Notes: generated by a model from the sequence alone, not told the origin. Counted from the stretch's first letter, positions 26,201 to 34,369 are shown. The stretch is 64,000 nucleotides of DNA from Chelatococcus caeni (GCF_014196925.1 NZ_JACIEN010000006.1:186001-250000); one strand, 5' to 3'. A program made the numbers and translations.

Positions 26201-26813
26201 CGCGCGCGGGGACCTTGCCGCGCTCTACCTGGCCGCGACCGACCACGCTTATGGCGCCGGCGAGGCGCGTCGGGACGGCTCCTTCGCGGAGCGGCTCGCG
26301 GCGGCGGATGCCTTCGTCCATGTGTCCGACACGCGCGAGCGCGACATCCTCGACGGCGACGACGCCATGGAGGCCATCGGCGGCTTCGCCGTCGCCGGGC
26401 GCGACGGGGCGCTCGTCTTCAGCCTCGACACCAGCCGGCCGGAGGCGCCGCGCGTGCGCACCGTCGAGGAGGACGTCGCTCGCCTCGTCCGCGGCCGGCT
26501 CGCCAACCCGCGCTGGGTCGCCGGCCAGCTCGCCCATGGCTGGCGCGGCGCCGCCGAGCTCGCCCAGTCGCTCGATGCCGTCTTCATCTGCGCGGCCACC
26601 ACGGGCGCGGTGTCGGACCGCCAGTTCGACATGCTCTTTGCCGCCTATGTGGGCGACGAGGCGGTTTTCGCGCAGGTGCGGGAGGCCAATCCTCCGGCCG
26701 CCGGTGCTATCCTCGAGCGTTTCGCCGCGGCCCGCCGCCGCGGCCTGTGGCGCTCGCGGCTCAATTCCGCCGCCACCCGACTGGACGCCCTCGTCCGGGA
26801 GGCCGCGGCATGA
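23211..26813 (+). CDS. cobN: Aerobic cobaltochelatase large subunit CobN, with in-frame repeat insertion
   Basis: Porphyrin-binding catalytic subunit (1200 residues) of the cobaltochelatase that inserts Co(II) into hydrogenobyrinic acid a,c-diamide. Conserved blocks include HLGTHGTVEWLPGKAVALSG, YPFIVNDPGE, LPTGRNMTTLDPRAVPT and DLWASPTMRTGGEDIAHAL. GGAGG lies four bases before the ATG. Residues of about 438-496 (Pro/Gly/Arg-rich) are unlike the rest and are encoded by a palindromic repeat; the frame is kept. cobG begins within its stop codon (ATGA). The partners cobS-cobT are 17 kb upstream. Confidence 0.95.
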   Translation: MHLLATTSVTLDEANEAVDVAQSPGDIVVLSFADSDLALVAAAHARLGKGFPSLRLADLKRLRHPLSVDLYVDQVAAKARFVLVRCLGGIDYWRYGLERLSQLARETNLIFAAVPGEPRPDPALMALSSAPPDLLRVLHADFSAGSEPAMQAMLGRIAAALGHETASETASAPPAPLPPLVAWSAEGGAVEPEAALASLPADRPVVPLLFYRSALAAGDVAPAAALAEALAVRGLAPLPLALTSLKDPAVAEPLRRLITLRPPAVIVALTGFSARDDAGFVLDAAGAPVIQAIVSGSTREAWAEAPAGLAAADLAMQVVLPEADGRLIGRAVAFKEWALDVPAADFVGRRKVADPEGVAAVADLAARWARLAATPRGERRLAFILSDYPARAGRAGYAVGLDTPASLCAIFDDLAAVGFDTRRSFDVAEVMPRLTGSSPSPGEAAGRAGVGGGAAGGCSPNTMATAGDSERPGAAPEGAPPLVPPRRKRGEGDRGHPVSAVDLSRDPGGDGEALLSLADYRVWFSAQPAALQAEVLDRWGAPESDPACRDDHFVFPVLRAGKALAALQPGRGLPGADRKALHHAPDVPPCHGYLAFYLALRRAGIDALVHLGTHGTVEWLPGKAVALSGACWPQVAAGDLPVIYPFIVNDPGEAAPAKRRIAALTLGHLTPPLAVGGLHGEAAALRDLVEEYAGAQALDPRRAKLLAEDILSRAEASGLAAECGIVPGMAMAEALSALDAHLCDLAEISFAEGLHIFGRSPAAAERARLLAEIAGLDEAQATRVAEAVAASGAAERDALVAALDGRFVPPGPSGSPARGQVEVLPTGRNMTTLDPRAVPTPAATRLGERAAAEVIRRHLQETGDWPRRIVMDLWASPTMRTGGEDIAHALALMGVKPEWDHASGRVGGFTILPLALLDRPRVDVTLRVSGAFRDTFPIQLALLDQAARAVAALDEEDGWNPLAAARRAGGLLSRVFGAAPGRYGVGLADRVLADDEAARGDLAALYLAATDHAYGAGEARRDGSFAERLAAADAFVHVSDTRERDILDGDDAMEAIGGFAVAGRDGALVFSLDTSRPEAPRVRTVEEDVARLVRGRLANPRWVAGQLAHGWRGAAELAQSLDAVFICAATTGAVSDRQFDMLFAAYVGDEAVFAQVREANPPAAGAILERFAAARRRGLWRSRLNSAATRLDALVREAAA
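24522..24695. repeat. Double-hairpin palindromic repeat, copy A, inside cobN
   Basis: Left arm near 24523-24566 (CTCCCTCCCCCGGCGAAGCG, then a GGGGAGAG-CGGGGTGGGGG run) and right arm near 24643-24695 (CCCCACCCC, then CTCCCCGCCGCAAGCGGGGG). Each arm folds on itself and the two are inverted relative to each other. The middle 75 bases do not resemble other copies. The element is read through in-frame. Confidence 0.85.
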
Positions 26814-28168
26814 GCGGCGCGGCTCCCGTACCGGCCAGCCGACGCGGCTGGTGTCCGGGCATCGCCCGCCCCATGGCGACCGGCGACGGCCTCCTCGTGC
26901 GCATCCACCCGCGCCACGGCTGCTTGACGACGGCACAGCTCGGAGGGCTCGCCGATCTGGCTGAGCGCTACGGCAACGGCCCCACCGATGTTACGAGCCG
27001 CGGCAACCTGCAGTTGCGCGGTGTTGCCGAGGCCGATCATGGCGCGCTCTCCGACGCGCTCGCCGGACTCGGCTTCATCGATGATTTGCCGGCAACAGGA
27101 CCGCAGCGCATCGTCTTCCTCGATCCGCTCGCGGGTCTCGACGGCCTGCGCGACCTGCGCCCGCTCGCCGACGCCATCGAGGCCGCGCTGCGGCCACTGC
27201 GCGCGAAGCTCCCCGGCAAGTTCTGCATCGCCCTCGGACATGAAGGCACCGCGCCCGCCGTGGCGGCGGACCTCGAGGTCGCCGTCGATGCGGACGGAAA
27301 CGCTGTCGTCCGTTTGCGCGATGTATGGCCACCTGAAGCTGACGCGCCCTACTCCCCTCCCACTTGCGGGGAGGGGCTGGGGGTGGGGGTCACGACGAAA
27401 GAGGGTGGTTGCCTTCCTGGCTGGACCCCCCCCCTCCCTAACCCTCCCCCGCAAGGGGGGAGGGAACAGGCGGCCGGTCTCCCGGTCCGGATTGCTGCGC
27501 TGGTATCGGAATTCCTCGCCAATAACCCCGGTAAGCGGAGCCCTCGGCAAAGAAACGATGTGCCGGCTAATTACCTCGGCCTTCTGCCAGCCGGCGAACA
27601 ACCGATCCTCGCTGTCGCCCCGGCCTTCGGCCGCCTCGCCGCTGCCGACATGCGCCGGCTCGCCGGCTGGGCCGGCCGCCACGGCGCGGGAGAACTGCGC
27701 CTGACGCCGTCCCGGGCCGTGCTCATCCCGCATCTTGACAGGGGCGCCGCGGACGGGCTGATGCGCGAGGCGCGGGCGGCCGGCTTCATCGTCGATGCCG
27801 ACGATCCGCGGGTCTTGCTCGTCGCCTGCCCGGGGCGCCCGGCCTGCCGGAGCGCCTTCGCGCCGGCGCAGGCCGATGCCCTGCGCCTCGCCGGCGTGGC
27901 CGGGCTCTTCGGCGCCATGCATGTCTCGGGCTGCGCCAAGGGGTGTGCGCGCCAGGCGCCGGCGCCGCTCACGCTGGTGGGCGAGGCGGGCGGCTATGGC
28001 GTGGTGCTCGACGGCACGGCGCGCGATGCGCCGCTCGCCGTGCGCTCCGTGGCGGAGATCGAGACGCTGCTGCAGGCGGTTGTCGCGACCGGCCCGTCGC
28101 GGGGCGAGGCAATCGCGGCCCTCGCCCGCGCGCTGAGGCCTGAACTGGGGAAGGAGATGCCGCGATGA
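26810..28168 (+). CDS. cobG: Precorrin-3B synthase CobG, with in-frame repeat insertion
   Basis: Oxygen-dependent enzyme converting precorrin-3A to precorrin-3B, marking the aerobic pathway. It belongs to the nitrite/sulfite-reductase-like family (452 residues) with a 4Fe-4S site from CPGRPAC ... SGCAKGCA. The N-terminus RRGWCPGIARPMATGDGLLVRI and TDVTSRGNLQLRG are diagnostic. Residues of about 181-220 (SPPTCGEGLGVGV ... PPLPNPPPQGGREQ) are encoded by the same palindromic repeat family as in cobN. The start overlaps the cobN stop and the end overlaps the cobH start, both as ATGA. Confidence 0.93.
   Translation: MSGAAPVPASRRGWCPGIARPMATGDGLLVRIHPRHGCLTTAQLGGLADLAERYGNGPTDVTSRGNLQLRGVAEADHGALSDALAGLGFIDDLPATGPQRIVFLDPLAGLDGLRDLRPLADAIEAALRPLRAKLPGKFCIALGHEGTAPAVAADLEVAVDADGNAVVRLRDVWPPEADAPYSPPTCGEGLGVGVTTKEGGCLPGWTPPLPNPPPQGGREQAAGLPVRIAALVSEFLANNPGKRSPRQRNDVPANYLGLLPAGEQPILAVAPAFGRLAAADMRRLAGWAGRHGAGELRLTPSRAVLIPHLDRGAADGLMREARAAGFIVDADDPRVLLVACPGRPACRSAFAPAQADALRLAGVAGLFGAMHVSGCAKGCARQAPAPLTLVGEAGGYGVVLDGTARDAPLAVRSVAEIETLLQAVVATGPSRGEAIAALARALRPELGKEMPR
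27350..27468. repeat. Double-hairpin palindromic repeat, copy B, inside cobG
   Basis: Left arm 27351-27390 (CTCCCCTCCCACTTGCGGGG, then AGGGGCTGGGGGTGGGGG) and right arm about 27425-27467 (CCCCCCCCTCCCTAACCCTC, then CCCCGCAAGGGGGGAGGG), separated by about 35 unrelated bases. The TAA within CCCTAACCC is out of frame, so CobG reads through. Confidence 0.88.
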
Positions 28169-28797
28169 GCGGCCGTTACGATTACGAACGCGACGGGGCG
28201 GCGATCTACCGCGCCTCCTTCGCCATCATCCGCGCCGAGGCCGATCTTGCGCGCTTTTCCGGCGCCGCCGAGCGCGTCGTCGTGCGCATGATTCACGCCT
28301 GCGGCATGACGGACCTGCCGCAGGACGTCGACATGTCCGCCGGTTTCGCGGAAGCGGCGGCGGCGGCCCTGCGCCGGGGGGCGCCCATCCTCTGTGACGC
28401 GCGCATGGTGGCGAACGGCATCACCCGCGCGCGCCTGCCGGCGGGTAACGAGGTCGTCTGCACGCTCGACGATTCGCGCGTGCCGGCCCTCGCCGAAAAG
28501 ATCGGCAACACCCGCACCGCCGCGGCCATGGAGCTGTGGCGCGAGCGGCTCGCCGGCAGCCTTGTCGTCGTTGGCAATGCGCCCACGGCGCTGTTCCGGC
28601 TGCTCGAGATGCTGGACGAGGACGCGCCGCTGCCGGCTGCCGTCATCGGCATCCCGGTCGGCTTCGTCGGCGCGGCCGAATCGAAGGCGGTGCTCGCCGC
28701 CGACGGGCGCGTGCCGCATCTCGTCGTCCACGGCCGGCGCGGCGGCAGCGCCATGGCGGCCGCGGCGGTCAACGCCCTTGCGAGCGACAGCGAATGA
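28165..28797 (+). CDS. cobH: Precorrin-8X methylmutase CobH
   Basis: Moves the C11 methyl group to C12 to form hydrogenobyrinic acid. The 210 residues are full length. The N-terminal YDYERDGAAIYRASFAIIRAE and the catalytic-His segment RMIHACGM (His44) are conserved, as are PILCDARMVANGI and the late GIPVGFVGAAESK loop. It overlaps cobG upstream and cobI downstream by four bases, so translation is probably coupled. Confidence 0.97.
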   Translation: MSGRYDYERDGAAIYRASFAIIRAEADLARFSGAAERVVVRMIHACGMTDLPQDVDMSAGFAEAAAAALRRGAPILCDARMVANGITRARLPAGNEVVCTLDDSRVPALAEKIGNTRTAAAMELWRERLAGSLVVVGNAPTALFRLLEMLDEDAPLPAAVIGIPVGFVGAAESKAVLAADGRVPHLVVHGRRGGSAMAAAAVNALASDSE

Positions 28798-29525
28798 CCC
28801 CCCCAGGCAAGCTCTTCGGTGTCGGCATGGGACCGGGCGACGCCGGCTACGTGACGCTGCGCGCCCGCGAGGTGGTGCTTGAGGCCAGCCTCGTCGCCCA
28901 TTTCGCCAAGAAGGGCCGGCGCGGCCATGCCCGCACCATCGCGGATGAGGCCATCGGCACCGCCGGGCGCGAAATGGCCCTCGTCTATCCGGTGACGACC
29001 GAGATCGCCGTGGCCGATCCGGGCTACGGCGCCGCCATCACGGCCTTCTACGACGAGGCGGCCGAGGCGATCGCCCGGGAACTCGCCGCCGGCACCGATG
29101 TCGCCGTGCTGTGCGAGGGCGACCCCTTCTTCTACGGCTCCTTCATGCATCTGTGGCGACGCCTGCGCGGGCGCTTTTCGGTGGAGGTGGTGCCGGGCGT
29201 CACCGGCATGTCGGGCTGCTGGTCGCGCGCGGGCGTGCCCATCACCTGGGGTGACGACGTGCTCACGGTGCTGCCGGCGACGCTCGCGAAGGACGATCTG
29301 GTGCGCCGCCTCGGCACGACCGACGCCGCCGTCATCATGAAGCTCGGCCGCAACCTCCCCAAGGTGCGTGCGGCGCTGATCGAGGCCGGGCTCATCGAGC
29401 GCGCCGTCTTCGTCGAGCGCGGCACCATGCACGGCGAGATCGTCTGCCCGCTCGCCGAAAAAGCGGACGACGAGGCGCCCTATTTCGCCATGGTGCTGGT
29501 GCCCGGCGAGGGGCGTCGGCTGTGA
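28794..29525 (+). CDS. cobI: Precorrin-2 C20-methyltransferase CobI
   Basis: SAM-dependent methyltransferase that converts precorrin-2 to precorrin-3A, 243 residues of the tetrapyrrole methylase fold. It begins FGVGMGPGDAGYVTLRA, carries the LCEGDPFFYGSFMHLW SAM-binding loop and the VVPGVTGMSGCWSRAG block, and ends with VFVERGTMHGE. The start overlaps cobH (ATGA); the stop overlaps the GTG start of cobJ. Confidence 0.96.
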   Translation: MTPPGKLFGVGMGPGDAGYVTLRAREVVLEASLVAHFAKKGRRGHARTIADEAIGTAGREMALVYPVTTEIAVADPGYGAAITAFYDEAAEAIARELAAGTDVAVLCEGDPFFYGSFMHLWRRLRGRFSVEVVPGVTGMSGCWSRAGVPITWGDDVLTVLPATLAKDDLVRRLGTTDAAVIMKLGRNLPKVRAALIEAGLIERAVFVERGTMHGEIVCPLAEKADDEAPYFAMVLVPGEGRRL

Positions 29526-30295
29526 GCGCGCCGGGCCGCCTCGTCATCGTCGGTCTCGGGCCGGGCGAGCCGCACTGGCTGACGCCGGCGGCGCGCGCCG
29601 CGCTCGAGGGGGCGAGCGACCTCATCGGCTACGGCCCCTATCTCGACCGGCTCGGCGACCTGCAGCCGGACCAGCGCCGCCACGCCTCCGACAACCGGGT
29701 GGAGCTGGAGCGGGCGCGCCATGCCCTCACCCTCGCCGCCGAGGGCCGGCAGGTGGCCGTCGTCTCGGGCGGCGATCCCGGCGTCTTCGCCATGGCGGCG
29801 GCCGTGTTCGAGGCGCTCGAAGGGGGCGATCCCGCCTGGGCCGGGCTCGACATCGCGGTGGAGCCCGGCGTCACCGCCATGCTCGCAGCGGCCGCCCGGG
29901 CCGGCGCGCCGCTCGGCGGCGATTTCTGCGCCATCTCCCTGTCCGACAACCTGAAGCCGTGGGACGTGCTGGAGAAGCGGCTCGCGGCAGCGCTTTCGGC
30001 CGATTTCGTCATCTGCCTCTACAATCCCATCTCGCGCGCGCGGCCCTGGCAGCTCGGGCGCGCCCTCGCCATCGCCCGCGCGCATCGCGCGCCGCAAACG
30101 CCCGTCATCTTCGCCCGGGCCGTGGGGCGGGCCGACGAGAAGCTGACGGTGATGCCGCTTGCCGAGGCGGCCGGCGGCCTCGCCGACATGGCGACCCTCG
30201 TCATCATCGGCGCCTCGACGACGCGCTGCGTGCCCCGCCCGGCCGGGGAACGACCCTGGGTCTACACGCCGCGCAGCTACGGAGGCGGGCGATGA
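29522..30295 (+). CDS. cobJ: Precorrin-3B C17-methyltransferase CobJ
   Basis: Performs ring contraction with C17 methylation, giving precorrin-4. The 257 residues start at GTG, overlapping the cobI stop (GTGA). Landmarks are LVIVGLGPGEPHWLTPAAR, GYGPYLDRL, AVVSGGDPGVFAMAAAVFE, and a C-terminal VIIGASTTRCV. The GYxxYLDRL motif separates CobJ from the other tetrapyrrole methylases. Downstream is a palindromic repeat and the convergent cobK. Confidence 0.97.
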   Translation: MSAPGRLVIVGLGPGEPHWLTPAARAALEGASDLIGYGPYLDRLGDLQPDQRRHASDNRVELERARHALTLAAEGRQVAVVSGGDPGVFAMAAAVFEALEGGDPAWAGLDIAVEPGVTAMLAAAARAGAPLGGDFCAISLSDNLKPWDVLEKRLAAALSADFVICLYNPISRARPWQLGRALAIARAHRAPQTPVIFARAVGRADEKLTVMPLAEAAGGLADMATLVIIGASTTRCVPRPAGERPWVYTPRSYGGGR

Positions 30296-30311
30296 GCAGA
30301 GCGGCGTCAAT

Positions 30312-30431
30312 TCTCCCCTCCCCCTTGCGGGGAGGGGTCGGGGGTGGGGGGCGTCAGGCCGGGCGCCGGTCGCTTGTGCAGCGGATGGCGCTACCCCCCT
30401 CCCTAACCCTCCCCCGCAAGGGGGGAGGGGA
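30312..30431. repeat. Double-hairpin palindromic repeat, copy C, between cobJ and cobK
   Basis: Left arm 30313-30351 (CTCCCCTCCCCCTTGCGGGG, then AGGGGTCGGGGGTGGGGGG) and right arm 30392-30431 (CCCCCCTCCCTAACCCTCCC, then CCGCAAGGGGGGAGGGG), separated by about 40 bases. The cobK stop codon (minus strand) lies inside the right arm, so about nine C-terminal residues of CobK are repeat-derived. Confidence 0.9.
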
Positions 30432-31173
30432 CGCTGGCGCTCCGGTGCCTGGCAATGAGCCATGCCAGCGCCGCCTCGGCCGTCTCGACCGTCGGCACGT
30501 CGGGCCGGTCGGGCCGTCGCACCATGACGACGGGCAGGCCGAGGTTCCGGGCCGCGATGATCTTCGCCTCGGTGGCGCGGCCGCCGGCGTTCTTGGAGAC
30601 GACGACATCGATCGCCTCGCGCTGCATCAGCGCCATCTCGTCCTCCACCGCGAACGGCCCGCGCGCCCGGATGAGCGTGGCGGACGCGAGAAGCCCCTCC
30701 GCCGGCTCGATGCTGCGCACGACATAATGGTGCTGCGGCGCCGCCGCGAAGGCGGCGAGCTCCTGCCGCCCGATGGTGAGGAACACGCGGGCGGGCTTTC
30801 CGCCGAGCGCAGCCGCCGCGCCGGCCATGTCGGCCACCTCGGTCCAGCTGTCGCCCGGCTGGCGCTGCCACGGCGGCCGGGCGAGGGCGAGGAGCGGCAC
30901 GCCTACCATCCTGCGGGCGGCGGCTGCGTTTGCGCTGATGCGCGCGGCGAAGGGATGCGTCGCATCGACGACGGCCGCGATCTTTTCCTCGGCGAGGAAA
31001 TGCGCCAGCCCGTCCACGCCGCCGAAGCCGCCGATGCGCGTCGTGACAGGCGCTGCGGCAGGCGCGCTCGTGCGCCCGGCGAGCGACAGTACGGGCTCGA
31101 ACCGCGTATCCTCCGCCACGAGCCGGGCAAGGGCCGTCGCCTCGCTGGTGCCGCCGAGAAGGAGAATGCGCAT
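30403..31173 (-). CDS. cobK: Precorrin-6A reductase CobK, C-terminus formed by a repeat
   Basis: NADPH-dependent reductase converting precorrin-6A to precorrin-6B, 256 residues. It begins MRILLLGGTSEATALARLV (nucleotide-binding loop) and shows VVDATHPFAARISANAAAA, KPARVFLTIGRQELAAF and VVSKNAGGRATEAKI. It is the only corrin-ring gene here on the minus strand. The last nine residues (VPSPLAGEG) are encoded by repeat copy C, so the ancestral stop was probably displaced. Its start faces that of cobL across about 40 bases; an in-frame ATG at 31185 would add four residues. Confidence 0.93.
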   Translation of the reverse strand: MRILLLGGTSEATALARLVAEDTRFEPVLSLAGRTSAPAAAPVTTRIGGFGGVDGLAHFLAEEKIAAVVDATHPFAARISANAAAARRMVGVPLLALARPPWQRQPGDSWTEVADMAGAAAALGGKPARVFLTIGRQELAAFAAAPQHHYVVRSIEPAEGLLASATLIRARGPFAVEDEMALMQREAIDVVVSKNAGGRATEAKIIAARNLGLPVVMVRRPDRPDVPTVETAEAALAWLIARHRSASVPSPLAGEG

Positions 31174-31213
31174 GGCCGCTGACATGCCGGACTTCTCGCC
31201 CAAGGCAGCGCCG

Positions 31214-32446
31214 ATGTCGAGCGCCGTGCCAATATCGAGCCCCACGCCCTGGCTGACCATCGTCGGCATCGGGGAGGACGGGCGCGCCGGCTTGTCCCCC
31301 GCCGCGCTCGCCGCGCTCGAGGCGGCCGAACTTGTTGTCGGCGGGGAGCGGCACCTCGCGCTCGCGGCGCCCTTTCCCGGGCGGGCCCTCGCCTGGCCGA
31401 GCCCGCTCAAGGAGGCTTTTCCGGAGATCCTCGCCCATCGCGGCCGGCCGGTGTGCATCCTCGCGAGCGGGGATCCCTTCAATTACGGCATCGGCGCGCA
31501 GCTCGCCGCCCTCGTGCCGGCCGACGAGCTGCTGTGCCTGCCGCAGCCCTCGTCCTTCTCGCTCGCCGCCGCGCGCCTCGGCTGGTCGCTGCCGGATGTG
31601 ACGACGGTCAGCCTGCACGGCCGTGCGCTCGCCGGCATCGTGCCTTACCTGCAGCCCGTTGCGCGGCTTATCGTGCTGACATGGGACGGCACGACGCCCG
31701 GCAAGGTGGCGGCGCTGCTCGCAGAGCGCGGCTTCGGCGCCTCGCGCCTCACCGTGCTCGAGGCCATGGGCGGGCCGCGCGAGCGGCGCCTTGCGACGAC
31801 GGCGCAGGGCTTCGACCTTACCGGGATCGGCCCGCTCAACACGCTCGCCGTCGAGGTCGTCGCCGGCCCCGACGCCCGGGTCGTCACGCTCGTGCCGGGG
31901 CGCGACGATGCCTGGTTCGAGAACGACGGCCAGCTCACCAAGAGCGAGATTCGCGCCGTGACGCTGGCGGCGCTCGCCCCGCGCGCGGGCGAGGTGCTGT
32001 GGGACATCGGCGCCGGCGCCGGCTCCATCGCCATCGAATGGTGCCTCGCCCATCCGCGCAACCGCGCCTTCGCCATCGAGGAGCGGCCGGACCGCGCGAC
32101 GCGCGCCGCGGCGAATGCGGACAGGCTCGGCGCCACGGGCGTCACCGTGACGGTCGCGAAGGCGCCGGAGGGGCTCGCCGACCTGCCGCGGCCCGAGGCC
32201 ATCTTCATCGGCGGGGGGCTGACGGATGCCGGCGTCTTCGAGGCGGCCTGGGCCGCCTTGCCGGCCGGCGGGCGGCTCGTCGCCAATGCCGTGACGCTGG
32301 AGAGCGAACAGCGGCTCGCCGCGCTCTTCGCCGCCCACGGGGGGCGGCTGCGGCGCCTCTCCGTGGCCCGAGCCGAGCCGGTCGGCGGCTTCCATGGCTG
32401 GCGCACGGCGATGCCCGTGACGCAATGGGTGGCGGACAAGCCATGA
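31214..32446 (+). CDS. cobL: Precorrin-6Y C5,15-methyltransferase (decarboxylating) CobL
   Basis: Bifunctional enzyme (410 residues): a CbiE-like methylase domain (WLTIVGIGEDGRAGLSPAA, ILASGDPFNYGIGAQL) followed by a CbiT-like methyltransferase/decarboxylase domain (LWDIGAGAGSIAIEW, IFIGGGLTDAGVFEAAW). It adds methyl groups at C5 and C15 and removes the acetate carboxyl. Starts at 31172, 31184 and 31214 are possible; the last is chosen because the conserved domain begins ten residues later and it avoids overlap with cobK. It overlaps cobE by ATGA. Confidence 0.95.
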   Translation: MSSAVPISSPTPWLTIVGIGEDGRAGLSPAALAALEAAELVVGGERHLALAAPFPGRALAWPSPLKEAFPEILAHRGRPVCILASGDPFNYGIGAQLAALVPADELLCLPQPSSFSLAAARLGWSLPDVTTVSLHGRALAGIVPYLQPVARLIVLTWDGTTPGKVAALLAERGFGASRLTVLEAMGGPRERRLATTAQGFDLTGIGPLNTLAVEVVAGPDARVVTLVPGRDDAWFENDGQLTKSEIRAVTLAALAPRAGEVLWDIGAGAGSIAIEWCLAHPRNRAFAIEERPDRATRAAANADRLGATGVTVTVAKAPEGLADLPRPEAIFIGGGLTDAGVFEAAWAALPAGGRLVANAVTLESEQRLAALFAAHGGRLRRLSVARAEPVGGFHGWRTAMPVTQWVADKP

Positions 32447-32817
32447 TCGCCCTCGGCATCGGTCTTTCGAGCGTCGCCGACGGGGCGGCCATCGCGGCGC
32501 TCGCATGCCGGGCATTGGCCCATGCCGGACTGGAGGCCTCCGTGCTCGCCGTGCCGGACTGGCGCGCGGACCTGCCGGCGGTGGCCGCGGCGGCGCGCCT
32601 CATGGGCCTGCCGCTCGCGCCGGTATCGCGCGCGGCCATGCAGGCGGTCGAGGCGGCCGTGGTGACGCGCTCGCCCGAAAACCTTGCCCGCTACGGCGTC
32701 GGCTCGGTCGCCGAGGCTGCGGCGCTCGTCGCCGTCGGGCGCGGCGCGCGCCTTCTCGTGCCGCGCCTTGCGGAGGCGGGCGCGACCTGCGCCGTGGCTG
32801 AAGGGGAGGGGCCATGA
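32443..32817 (+). CDS. cobE: Cobalamin biosynthesis protein CobE (CbiG C-terminal-like)
   Basis: A 124-residue protein related to the C-terminal domain of CbiG. Its precise step in the aerobic pathway is not settled. Typical blocks are IGLSSVADG at the start and [16 protein letters not shown] in the middle, then the [21 protein letters not shown] part containing the family's glycine/alanine-rich end. It overlaps cobL and cobM by four bases at each end, fixing its position in the coupled chain. Confidence 0.88.
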   Translation: MIALGIGLSSVADGAAIAALACRALAHAGLEASVLAVPDWRADLPAVAAAARLMGLPLAPVSRAAMQAVEAAVVTRSPENLARYGVGSVAEAAALVAVGRGARLLVPRLAEAGATCAVAEGEGP

Positions 32818-33587
32818 CCGTCCATTTCATCGGCGCGGGTCCCGGCGCCGCCGATCTCATGACCCTGCGGGGGCGCAGCCTCATCGAGCGCTGCCCCGTC
32901 TGCCTCTATGCCGGCTCCATCCTGCCGCCGGAGATCCTCTCCTGGTGCCCGCCGGGCGCGCGGCTGGTCGATACGGCCGGGCTCGACCTCGATGCCATCG
33001 CCGCCGAGTTCGCGCGCGCCCATGCGCTCGGGCAGGACGTGGCGCGCCTGCACTCGGGCGACCTCTCCATCTGGAGCGCGGTGGCCGAGCAGATGCGCCG
33101 GCTCGATGCCTTTGGCATTCCCTATACGCTGACGCCGGGCGTGCCGGCCTTCGCGGCGGCGGCGGCCGCGCTCGGGCGTGAGCTGACCCTGCCGGGCGTC
33201 GCCCAGTCGCTCGTGCTCACCCGCACCGGCGGCCGCGCCTCGCCCATGCCGGACAGGGAGAAGCTCGCCACCTTCGCCGCGACGGGCGCGACGCTCGCCA
33301 TCCATCTCTCCATCCATGTCGTCGACAAGGTGGCGGAGGAGCTCGCGCCGCACTACGGGCCGGATTGCCCGGCGGCCGTGGTCTGGCGTGCGTCCTGGCC
33401 GGACGAGCGTATCCTGAGGGGCACCCTCGCCAGCATCGCCGGCGAGGTGGCGCGCGAGAAGCTGGAGCGCACCGCGCTCATCCTCGTCGGGCCGGCGCTC
33501 GCCCGGGAGGATTTCCGCGACAGCGCGCTTTATACGAAGACCTATGCGCGGCGCTTCCGCCCGCAGGAGGGGGAGAGCGAGACGTGA
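32814..33587 (+). CDS. cobM: Precorrin-4 C11-methyltransferase CobM
   Basis: SAM-dependent methylase converting precorrin-4 to precorrin-5, 257 residues. [47 protein letters not shown] and [17 protein letters not shown] are diagnostic. It overlaps cobE by ATGA, and its stop codon abuts the cobA start (TGATG). No gene for the next methylation enzyme (CobF, C1) follows in this window. Confidence 0.97.
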   Translation: MTVHFIGAGPGAADLMTLRGRSLIERCPVCLYAGSILPPEILSWCPPGARLVDTAGLDLDAIAAEFARAHALGQDVARLHSGDLSIWSAVAEQMRRLDAFGIPYTLTPGVPAFAAAAAALGRELTLPGVAQSLVLTRTGGRASPMPDREKLATFAATGATLAIHLSIHVVDKVAEELAPHYGPDCPAAVVWRASWPDERILRGTLASIAGEVAREKLERTALILVGPALAREDFRDSALYTKTYARRFRPQEGESET

Positions 33588-34369
33588 TGAGGCTGCCGGA
33601 GATCGAGACGCCCGCCTTCGCGCCCGGCTCGGTGTGGCTCGTCGGCGCCGGGCCCGGCGATCCCGGGCTCCTGACGCTCCATGCCGTCAAGGCGCTCGCC
33701 GAAGCGGACGTCATCGTCCACGACGCGCTCGTCGATCCGCGCATCCTGGCGCTCGCGCCGCCTTCAGCCCGGCGCGAATATGCCGGCAAGCGCGGCGGCA
33801 AGCCCTCGGCGAGCCAGCGCGACATCTGCGAGCGGCTGATCGCGCTCGCGCGCGAAGGGCTGCGCGTGCTGCGCCTCAAGGGGGGCGATCCCTTCGTCTT
33901 CGGCCGCGGTGGCGAGGAGGTGCTGGCGCTCGCCGCCGCCGGCGTGCCGTTCCACGTGGTGCCGGGCCTGTCGAGCGGCATCGCTGCTCTTGCCGCCCAT
34001 GCGGTGCCGGCGACGACGCGCGACACCAACCAGGCCGTCATCCTCGCCACCGGCCATGCGGCGCCGGGCGAGGCGGGGGCCGACTGGGCAGCGCTCGCCC
34101 GCGCCGGTGTACCGATCGTTCTCTACATGGCCGTCGCCAACCTGCCGGCCATCGTGGCCGGGCTCAAGGACGGCGGCATGCCGGGCGCGACGCCGGCGCT
34201 TGCGGTGGAACAGGTCTCGACCCCGGCCGAGCGGCTGGTGGAGGGCACGCTCGACGAGCTTGCCACGCTCGCCGCCGCCGGCGGCCTCAACGCGCCGGCG
34301 GTGATCGCCGTGGGCGCCATCGCGCGGTTCCGCGCCACGCTCGCCGCCCGCCTGAGGGAGGCTTCGTGA
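33587..34369 (+). CDS. cobA: Uroporphyrinogen-III C-methyltransferase CobA
   Basis: Entry enzyme of the corrin branch: two SAM-dependent methylations of uroporphyrinogen III to precorrin-2, 260 residues. Marks are VWLVGAGPGDPGLLTLHAV, YAGKRGGKPSASQRDI, LRLKGGDPFVFGRGGEE and VPATTRDTNQAVILATGH. It is the single-domain CobA type, without the CysG oxidase domain. GTG at 33584 is also possible; the ATG at 33587 is preferred. The stop overlaps the GTG of cobB. Confidence 0.97.
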   Translation: MRLPEIETPAFAPGSVWLVGAGPGDPGLLTLHAVKALAEADVIVHDALVDPRILALAPPSARREYAGKRGGKPSASQRDICERLIALAREGLRVLRLKGGDPFVFGRGGEEVLALAAAGVPFHVVPGLSSGIAALAAHAVPATTRDTNQAVILATGHAAPGEAGADWAALARAGVPIVLYMAVANLPAIVAGLKDGGMPGATPALAVEQVSTPAERLVEGTLDELATLAAAGGLNAPAVIAVGAIARFRATLAARLREAS

